This document shows positions 1 through 5,266 of a stretch of 10,969 nt of DNA, in pieces. Numbering within the stretch: the stretch's first letter is position 1; the number at the start of each line of letters is the position of its first letter. The notes beneath the pieces were generated by a model, which saw only the letters and a program-made list of their open reading frames with translations, was not told the origin of the DNA and did no database searches. Source of the stretch: an uncultured Steroidobacter sp. (GTDB taxonomy: Bacteria; Pseudomonadota; Gammaproteobacteria; Steroidobacterales; Steroidobacteraceae); NCBI GenBank assembly GCA_946478975.1, contig CAMLEO010000245.1:1-10969 (forward strand), read 5' to 3'. Made by a program: the position numbers and the translations under genes.

Positions 1-427
1 GGGCAAGCGCATGGGCCACGCTGGCGCCATCATCTCCGGCGGCAAGGGCACTGCAGCTGACAAGTTCGCCGCGCTCGAACGCGCTGGCGTGCGCACCGTG
101 AAGAGCCCGGCTGACCTCGGCCAGGCGATTGCGGAGCAGCTCGGCAAGGGTGGCCGCAAGTCGTCCGCGTCGAAGAGCGCGAAGAAGGCTCCGGTGAAGA
201 GCGCCGCTCCGGCTGCGAAGAAGCCGGCCGCTAAGGCTGCTCCGGCCGTGAAGAAGCCCGTGAAGGCTGCCGCAGCCGGCAAGAAGGCTCCGGCGACCAA
301 GAACGCCCCGGCGAAAGCAGGAGCCAAAGCTCCGGCGAAAGGTGCAGCCAAGGCGGCAGTGAAAGCTCCGGCCAAGGCAGCGGCGAAAGCGCCGGCGAAG
401 AAGACCAAGCCGGCCCGCAAGAAGTAA
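1..427 (+). CDS. sucD: Succinyl-CoA synthetase alpha subunit, C-terminal part with a histone-H1-like tail (5' truncated)
   Basis: The frame is open from the window edge (first full codon at base 2), so the gene begins upstream. The first visible residues read [19 protein letters not shown], followed by [20 protein letters not shown]. This is the conserved C-terminal end of SucD, the subunit of the TCA-cycle enzyme that carries the phosphohistidine and binds CoA. E. coli SucD stops a few residues after the equivalent of AIAEQL. Here translation continues without a stop for about 94 more residues (bases 143-424), made almost only of Lys, Ala, Pro, Gly, Ser and Val. I count 27 Lys, 2 Arg and no Asp or Glu in that tail. 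It resembles histone H1 C-termini and the AlgP-type Lys/Pro/Ala-rich proteins. The SucD identity is firm from the conserved block. The function of the tail is unknown. Confidence 0.93.
   Translation, partial: GKRMGHAGAIISGGKGTAADKFAALERAGVRTVKSPADLGQAIAEQLGKGGRKSSASKSAKKAPVKSAAPAAKKPAAKAAPAVKKPVKAAAAGKKAPATKNAPAKAGAKAPAKGAAKAAVKAPAKAAAKAPAKKTKPARKK
143..424 (+). repeat. Degenerate Lys-Ala-Pro coding repeats forming the SucD tail
   Basis: The end of the sucD reading frame is built from imperfect short repeats that encode variants of KKAPAK, KAPAK and KKPAAK. At DNA level, units such as aaggctccgg, aaagctccggc and aaagcgccggc recur from about base 185 to 405, with no fixed period. Such low-complexity tracts expand and contract easily, so tail length probably varies between strains (inference). 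Confidence 0.7.
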
Positions 428-436
428 GATGTTCAA

Positions 437-471
437 CAGCTCGCGGCGGCCTGCAAAGCTGCCGCGAGCTG
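437..471 (+). terminator. Strong GC-rich hairpin just after sucD, possible terminator without a U-tract
   Basis: Bases 437-450 pair with 458-471 as a 14-bp stem with one G-U pair. The outer 11 bp (CAGCTCGCGGC / GCCGCGAGCTG) are perfect, and the loop is 7 bases. It starts 10 bases after the sucD stop codon. No T-run follows, so it is not a classical intrinsic terminator. It could protect the sucD mRNA 3' end or assist termination. Confidence 0.5.
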
Positions 472-525
472 CCTCTGGATACGTTGCAAACTTCGGCGCG
501 ACACACGGCAACCCTCTCTCAAGCC

Positions 526-2151
526 ATGTCTCTTCGCATCGCGCTCGCTCAGCTCAACCTGTTCGTCGGCGACGTCGCCGGCAATACGCAGCGGATCATT
601 GCCAGCTCCGCCGAAGCGCGGGATCGCCTGCACGCCGATCTGGTGTTGTTTCCTGAGCTCAGCCTCACCGGCTATCCGCCCGAAGACCTGTTGTTTCACA
701 ACGGCCTGCGCCAGCAGGTGAAGACCGCGCTGGAGCGAGTGCGCCGGGAGACCAGCGGCATCACCGTCGTCACCGGCTATCCCGAATACGTCGACCTGGA
801 TATCTACAACGCCGCCGCGGTGTTGCGAGACGGCCAGGCCATTGCGAACTACCGCAAGCAGGAGCTGCCGAACTACGCCGTCTTCGATGAGAAGCGCTAT
901 TTCCAATCGGGCCGCGACAGCTGCATCGTCGAGCTCAAGGGCATTCGCGTCGGGCTGATCATCTGCGAAGACGTGTGGTTCCCGAATCCGGCGCGTGCCG
1001 CGAAGGATCACGGAGCGCAGCTCATCGTCGTCATCAACGGTTCGCCGTACTCGTTGGGTTATCAGCAGCGCCGCGAGGAAGTGGTGCGCGAGCGCGTACG
1101 CGAAACCGGTTTGCCGATCGTGTATGTGAATTTGCTCGGTGGCCAGGATGAGCTCGTGTTCGACGGCGGCTCGTTTGTGATGAATGCGCAGGGCGAAGTC
1201 GTGCAGCGCGTGGCGCCGTACGTGGAAGGATTGTTTCCAGTCGACATCGATCTCGTCGACGGCCGCGCTGTTCCTCGGCCCGCGCACGTCGAGCCGCTGG
1301 TGTCGGAAGAGGCGAGTGTTTACAACGCGCTCGTCATGGGCGTGCGCGACTATGTCAGCAAACATCGCTTTCCGGGCATCGTGCTCGGGCTGTCCGGCGG
1401 CATCGACTCGGCATTGACGCTGGCGATCGCCGTCGATGCGCTCGGCTCCGATCGAGTGCACGCAGTGATGATGCCGTCGCGTTATACGTCGCAGATGAGT
1501 CTCGACGACGCTGCAGCCGAAGCAAAAGCGCTCAACGTCCGTTACGACGTGATTTCCATCGAAGGCATGTTTGCTACGGCGCTGGACTCGTTGAAAGACG
1601 TGTTTGCCGGCCGCCAGCCGGACACGACCGAAGAAAACATTCAGGCCCGCAGCCGCGGCCTGCTGCTGATGGCGATCTCCAACAAGACCGGCCGCATGGT
1701 GCTCACCACCGGCAACAAGAGCGAGATGGCGGTCGGTTATGCCACGCTCTACGGCGACATGGCCGGCGGCTTCGCGCCGATCAAGGATTGCAGCAAGATG
1801 CTGGTGTATCGGCTCGCGAACTATCGCAACTCGGTGAGCCCGGTGATTCCTCAACGCGTGATCGACCGGCCGCCGTCGGCCGAGCTGCGGCCGGATCAGA
1901 AAGATTCGGATTCGCTGCCGCCGTACGACGTGCTCGATGCCATCCTGGAGTTGTTCATCGAGGACGATTTGTCGGTGGACGACATCACGGCGCGCGGCTT
2001 CGATCGAGCGACCGTCGGCCGCGTGCTGGAGATGGTGAAAAGGAACGAATACAAACGACGGCAGGCGCCGCCGGGAGTGCGGATCAGCGCCCGGGCGTTC
2101 GGGCGCGATTGGAGATATCCGATTACTTCTGGTTACAAGACACGCGGTTGA
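526..2151 (+). CDS. nadE: Glutamine-dependent NAD+ synthetase
   Basis: Catalyses the last step of NAD+ synthesis, amidating deamido-NAD+ with ATP and ammonia taken from glutamine. The 541-aa two-domain form is seen. Residues 1 to about 260 are a nitrilase-fold glutaminase with a plausible Glu-Lys-Cys triad: E44 (LFPELSLTGYPPEDL), K111 (NYRKQELPNY) and C147 (IICEDVW). The C-terminal ATP-pyrophosphatase/synthetase domain has the P-loop SGGIDS (290-295) and, further on, TTGNKSEMAVGYATLYGD. I chose the ATG at 526 because MSLRIALAQLNLFVGD is the usual family start. A TTG 42 bases upstream would add an unconserved leader. No strong Shine-Dalgarno is visible (ctctctcaagcc before the ATG). The stop is 33 bases from the convergent bamD stop; that gap holds only weak GC inverted repeats. 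Confidence 0.97.
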   Translation: MSLRIALAQLNLFVGDVAGNTQRIIASSAEARDRLHADLVLFPELSLTGYPPEDLLFHNGLRQQVKTALERVRRETSGITVVTGYPEYVDLDIYNAAAVLRDGQAIANYRKQELPNYAVFDEKRYFQSGRDSCIVELKGIRVGLIICEDVWFPNPARAAKDHGAQLIVVINGSPYSLGYQQRREEVVRERVRETGLPIVYVNLLGGQDELVFDGGSFVMNAQGEVVQRVAPYVEGLFPVDIDLVDGRAVPRPAHVEPLVSEEASVYNALVMGVRDYVSKHRFPGIVLGLSGGIDSALTLAIAVDALGSDRVHAVMMPSRYTSQMSLDDAAAEAKALNVRYDVISIEGMFATALDSLKDVFAGRQPDTTEENIQARSRGLLLMAISNKTGRMVLTTGNKSEMAVGYATLYGDMAGGFAPIKDCSKMLVYRLANYRNSVSPVIPQRVIDRPPSAELRPDQKDSDSLPPYDVLDAILELFIEDDLSVDDITARGFDRATVGRVLEMVKRNEYKRRQAPPGVRISARAFGRDWRYPITSGYKTRG

Positions 2152-2184
2152 CCCGCGACGGCCTTGGCCGCGCCAGTTCAACTA

Positions 2185-2973
2185 TTACCAGAACTTCCAC
2201 CAGTGATCTTTCTTTTTCTGCTCGGGCTCGACCGGCGGGTTCAGGGCGACGTAGTTTTCGTTGAGCACTTTCTCGGTGTCGGCAGCCAGGTCGGTCATGC
2301 CGAGGCGGCGATACGATTCCGCCATGATCAGCAGCGCCTGGCGAATCTGCGGTGAGCCGTCGTAATTCTCGACCGCATACTTGGCGCGATTGATCGCACC
2401 GACGTACGCGCCGCGCTCCAGGTAGTGGCTGGCAACGTAAACCTCATAAGACGCCAGGCGGTTGCGCAGGAAGATCATGCGCTGGCGCGCGTCTTCGGCG
2501 TATTCGCTGTTCGGGAACCGCTGCACCAGGGTCTGGAACGATTGGAACGACTTGCGCGCGTCGATCGGCGGACGCTGCGACAGGTCGGCGTTGAACCACC
2601 GCTCCAGGAAATTCGGATTGCGCTCGAACTGCACCAGGCCCTTGATGTAATAGGCGTAGTCGACGCGCGGATGGGCCGGGTTCTCGCGAATGAACTGGTC
2701 CGCCTGGTCGATCGCCGCTTCCGGCTCGCGGTTTTTGTAATAGGCGTACATCAGGTCCAGCTGGCCCTGGCGCGCGGCATTGGTGAACGGAAAACGCGCT
2801 TCCAGCTGCTCGTAATACTTGGTGGCGTCGCGATAATTGCCATTGTCCGAGGCGTGCTTGGCCATCTCGTACAGCTTGTCGGCGTTGCCAACCTGCTCCT
2901 TGGCCTTGTTGCCGCAGCCGGAGAGATTCAGCGTCAGCAGCACCGCTGCCGTGGTCAAGAAGAGGATCCGCAT
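2185..2973 (-). CDS. bamD: Outer membrane protein assembly factor BamD (lipoprotein)
   Basis: Lipoprotein subunit of the BAM complex that folds beta-barrel proteins into the outer membrane. The 262-aa product begins MRILFLTTAAVLLTLNLSGC, a lipoprotein signal peptide with lipobox LSGC and acylated Cys20. Gly follows at +2, so there is no inner-membrane retention Asp. The rest is a run of TPR-like helices with family-typical stretches such as LYEMAKHASDNGNY, YYEQLEARFPF and DYAYYIKGLVQFE. The frame stays open 49 codons further upstream, but the signal peptide fixes the start at the ATG whose complement lies at 2971-2973. The C-terminus ends in a basic, Trp-rich peptide, EQKKKDHWWKFW, beyond the TPR region. 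It converges on nadE and diverges from rluD, as expected for the bamD-rluD neighbourhood of gammaproteobacteria. Confidence 0.96.
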   Translation of the reverse strand: MRILFLTTAAVLLTLNLSGCGNKAKEQVGNADKLYEMAKHASDNGNYRDATKYYEQLEARFPFTNAARQGQLDLMYAYYKNREPEAAIDQADQFIRENPAHPRVDYAYYIKGLVQFERNPNFLERWFNADLSQRPPIDARKSFQSFQTLVQRFPNSEYAEDARQRMIFLRNRLASYEVYVASHYLERGAYVGAINRAKYAVENYDGSPQIRQALLIMAESYRRLGMTDLAADTEKVLNENYVALNPPVEPEQKKKDHWWKFW

Positions 2974-3020
2974 GCGAGAATTCAGGCCCTTTGCCAGCGA
3001 TTCTAGTACTACGAGTTGAG

Positions 3021-3036
3021 CCCCGGTGCGCCGGGG
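3021..3036. other. Perfect GC hairpin in the bamD-rluD divergent region
   Basis: CCCCGG-TGCG-CCGGGG is a perfect 6-bp all-G/C stem with a tetraloop. It lies 48 bases upstream of the bamD ATG and 89 bases upstream of the rluD ATG. It could be a leader structure in either transcript, a DNA-binding palindrome, or chance in GC-rich DNA. The rest of the 152-base region holds no gene and no convincing rluD promoter. Confidence 0.4.
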
Positions 3037-3047
3037 AATGGCCGGCG

Positions 3048-3053
3048 AGTATA
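3048..3053 (-). promoter_or_regulatory. Possible -10 box for bamD
   Basis: On the minus strand this reads TATACT, one base from the sigma-70 -10 consensus, about 75 bases before the bamD ATG. No good -35 hexamer sits 16-18 bases upstream (best is a poor TAGCTG), so the assignment is weak. If correct, the bamD leader would be roughly 65-70 bases long and would contain the hairpin at 3021-3036. Confidence 0.3.
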
Positions 3054-3125
3054 GGCAGCTTCCGAGTCGACAGCTATCTGAGGCGGCATCTGGCACATTA
3101 AGTTCCCGCAAAGTCCCCACACAGA

Positions 3126-4085
3126 ATGTCCGAATCCGTCCATCACCGACTGACCATTCCGCTCGAAAATGCCGGCCAACGCCTGGACCAGGTGCTGGCG
3201 GAACTGCTCGACGGCTATTCCCGCACCCGAATCAAGGAGTGGATCGACGCCGGCCAGGTGCTGGTGAACGGCTCCAAGCTGCGCCCCAAGGACAAGGTGA
3301 TCGGCGGCGAAAACGTCGAGGTCAGCGCCACGCTGCCGGACGTGGTGGAGGTCGAGCCCGAGCAGATCGGGCTGAACATCGTTCACCAGGACAAGCACGT
3401 GCTGGTGATCAACAAGCCTGCCGGGCTGGTCGTGCATCCAGGCGCCGGCAACGCTGCGGGCACGCTGCAGAACGCGCTGTTGCACTTCGATCCGAAGCTC
3501 GCACAGGTGCCTCGCGCCGGCATCGTGCATCGGCTCGACAAGGACACGAGCGGATTGATGGTCGTCGCGCGCACGGTCGAAGCTCACACCGCGCTGGTGA
3601 GTGCGATCGAAGCTCGTGAGGTCGAGCGCGAATATGAAGCCGTCTGCGTCGGTGTGATGACGGGCGGCGGCGTTGTCGATGCGCCGATCGGTCGTCATCC
3701 GGTGGATCGATTGAAGATGGCGGTCCGCGAAGACGGGCGCGACGCGGTGACTCACTATCGAGTGTTGCATCGGTTTCGAGGTCACACGCACGTGCGGTTG
3801 AAGCTGGAGTCCGGCCGCACTCACCAGATCCGCGTGCACATGATGCACATTCATTACCCGCTGGTCGGCGATCGTGTGTATGGCGGACGCATGCTGTTGC
3901 CCAAGGGCGCGGCGCCTGAGCTGATCGAGGCGATCCGGAATTTCAAACGACAGGCGCTGCACGCCGCCCGGCTGAAGTTCGATCATCCCGTGACCGGCAA
4001 GCCGATCGAGAACGACGCGGCCCTGCCTGAAGACATGCAGGCGTTGCTGGATGTGCTCCGTCGCGACTCCGTGAAGAGCTCATGA
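3126..4085 (+). CDS. rluD: 23S rRNA pseudouridine synthase RluD
   Basis: Converts uridines 1911, 1915 and 1917 of helix 69 in 23S rRNA to pseudouridine (E. coli numbering; known for the family), aiding 50S maturation. The 319-aa product has an N-terminal S4 RNA-binding domain (about residues 16-75, RTRIKEWIDAGQVLVNGSK) and a pseudouridine synthase domain with HRLDKDTSGLMVVA. The catalytic Asp is D138, close to E. coli D139. The RTHQIRVHM block typical of the RluA/RluC/RluD family follows at about 235-245. It is assigned to RluD rather than RluA or RluC by the S4 domain and by its position divergent to bamD. The start ATG has no obvious Shine-Dalgarno. The stop lies 3 bases before the next ATG, so the accessory genes downstream are probably read from the rluD transcript. 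Confidence 0.95.
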   Translation: MSESVHHRLTIPLENAGQRLDQVLAELLDGYSRTRIKEWIDAGQVLVNGSKLRPKDKVIGGENVEVSATLPDVVEVEPEQIGLNIVHQDKHVLVINKPAGLVVHPGAGNAAGTLQNALLHFDPKLAQVPRAGIVHRLDKDTSGLMVVARTVEAHTALVSAIEAREVEREYEAVCVGVMTGGGVVDAPIGRHPVDRLKMAVREDGRDAVTHYRVLHRFRGHTHVRLKLESGRTHQIRVHMMHIHYPLVGDRVYGGRMLLPKGAAPELIEAIRNFKRQALHAARLKFDHPVTGKPIENDAALPEDMQALLDVLRRDSVKSS

Positions 4086-4088
4086 CGT

Positions 4089-4613
4089 ATGCGAACGCTG
4101 CATCACATTCCTCAGCGCGAGCCGGATCCGTATCTGGTTTCTTTGCGCGACGAGGCGCGGCACCAAGGTTGCGACAGCATCGTGAATGCAATTGCGGTGC
4201 GTGGCGGAGGTGAGATCCTGATCCTGCGCCGTTCGCCCACCAAGGCTTTTCTCCCCAACTGCTGGGACCTGCCGGGGGGGCACGTGGAGCCGGGCGAGTC
4301 GCTGGAGTCCGCGCTCCGGCGCGAGGTCGACGAAGAAATCGGGGTTGGCATTGCCAGCATCCACGCTCTGATCGCGATCTGGGATTGGCAGATGCCGGCC
4401 CGCACCGGCGCTGCGGCGAAATCCATGCGTCAGTTCGAGTTCCTGGTCGGCCTGTCCAGCGAGGAGCTGCGACTGAATGCCGCCGACTTCACGGAGTATC
4501 GCTGGATACGAGACAGCGAAGCGTCGATTTTCATGGAGAATCGCAGCCCGGACGACACCCAGATGCTCACGGTGCTGCGGCTTGCGCAGCGGGCGCAGGC
4601 CAGAAAGTTGTAA
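4089..4613 (+). CDS. NUDIX hydrolase
   Basis: A 174-aa protein with a perfect NUDIX box, G-x5-E-x7-REVDEEIGV, spanning residues 64-86. E79, E82 and E83 are the expected divalent-metal ligands. The preceding strand ILILRRSPTKAFLPNCWDLP is typical of MutT/ADP-ribose-type folds, where the enzyme hydrolyses a nucleoside diphosphate linked to another group. The substrate cannot be read from the sequence. About 30 residues precede the first NUDIX strand (SIVNAIAVRGGG). The C-terminus (ADFTEYRWIRDSEASIF) matches the end of the fold. It starts 3 bases after the rluD stop and ends 3 bases before the kinase gene, so translational coupling with both is likely. Pairing with a nucleotide-kinase-like protein suggests a nucleotide or nucleotide-linked metabolite (inference). 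Confidence 0.9.
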   Translation: MRTLHHIPQREPDPYLVSLRDEARHQGCDSIVNAIAVRGGGEILILRRSPTKAFLPNCWDLPGGHVEPGESLESALRREVDEEIGVGIASIHALIAIWDWQMPARTGAAAKSMRQFEFLVGLSSEELRLNAADFTEYRWIRDSEASIFMENRSPDDTQMLTVLRLAQRAQARKL

Positions 4614-4616
4614 TCG

Positions 4617-5246
4617 ATGCTGCCGCGCTACGTCACCATCGAGGGAGTGGATTCTGTCGGCAAGACGGTGCTCGCCCAAGCATTGGGGGAGCACTATCGA
4701 TCGGTCGGCCGTAGCGTTGCGATCAAGCCCGAATTTGTAGCCGATCCGGAGATCCGGGGGCGCATCGAGCGGGCGCTCGAACACTCGATCTTTGTTGGCG
4801 AGGGCTTTGCGGATGGCCCCGCGGCAGCATTTTTCTTCATGATGTACGCGGAAATGGTGGCCATGCGCTCACTTCGAGCCACTGTCGACATCATCATTAG
4901 CGACCGTGGCCTCGACTCGCTGTGCCTGTATCAAGGATTCTCGGTGCGCGGCAAGCAACACTTCAATGCTCACGAAGTGCTGAGTAACATGGAAGCGTTG
5001 TATTCGCATCTGGGCCTGCAGCTGCCGGAGCGGACGTTGCTCATCACGCTGCCCGACGCGGAGCTTGCCGTGCGCTTTCGCAGCCGCAACGGACGTGAGC
5101 CCACCGAGGATGAAATCGGCACGCTGGCGTGGCTGCAGGAACAGTACATCGAGGTTGCTTCGAGCCGGCCGAGATTTGTATTGATAGACGGTCACTGCCC
5201 GCGTGAAACGGTGCTGACGAAGGCGCTTCAACAACTAGAACGATAG
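4617..5246 (+). CDS. Thymidylate-kinase-like P-loop kinase, divergent
   Basis: A 209-aa P-loop kinase of the dTMP kinase type. The Walker A motif is GVDSVGKT (residues 10-17), after the characteristic strand YVTIEG. A DR motif is present (SDRGLDS, D95-R96), followed by LYQGF, comparable to the AYQG stretch of thymidylate kinases. The Arg-rich segment RFRSRNGREPTEDEI (about 152-166) looks like the LID. Differences from housekeeping Tmk stand out: the TREPGG substrate/LID partner motif is replaced by IKPEFVADPEI, the usual DGAGK P-loop is DSVGK, and DRY/DRH is DRG. It may therefore phosphorylate another nucleotide or a non-nucleotide substrate. The ATG lies 3 bases after the NUDIX stop. Fold assignment is good; substrate is unknown. 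A chromosomal tmk normally sits elsewhere, near holB. Confidence 0.8.
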   Translation: MLPRYVTIEGVDSVGKTVLAQALGEHYRSVGRSVAIKPEFVADPEIRGRIERALEHSIFVGEGFADGPAAAFFFMMYAEMVAMRSLRATVDIIISDRGLDSLCLYQGFSVRGKQHFNAHEVLSNMEALYSHLGLQLPERTLLITLPDAELAVRFRSRNGREPTEDEIGTLAWLQEQYIEVASSRPRFVLIDGHCPRETVLTKALQQLER

Positions 5247-5266
5247 TCCGTCGGGCGAGAGGGGCG

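Noticed and set aside
484..525. TTG start giving nadE 14 extra residues
   Set aside because: MSLRIALAQLNLFVGD at the ATG (526) matches the usual nitrilase-domain start; the upstream residues are unlike the family.
433..2181. Very long open frame (582 codons) on the minus strand, opposite nadE
   Set aside because: It is fully antisense to a convincing nadE. Its product is His/Arg/Ala-rich without known motifs, and such shadow frames are common opposite high-GC genes.
2974..3120. 49-residue upstream extension of bamD
   Set aside because: It would bury the lipoprotein signal peptide inside the protein; the ATG at 2973 gives a proper N-terminal signal and lipobox.
3009..3986. Minus-strand frame opposite rluD
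   Set aside because: rluD has its S4 and HRLDKDTSG motifs on the plus strand; the antisense product is low in recognisable content.
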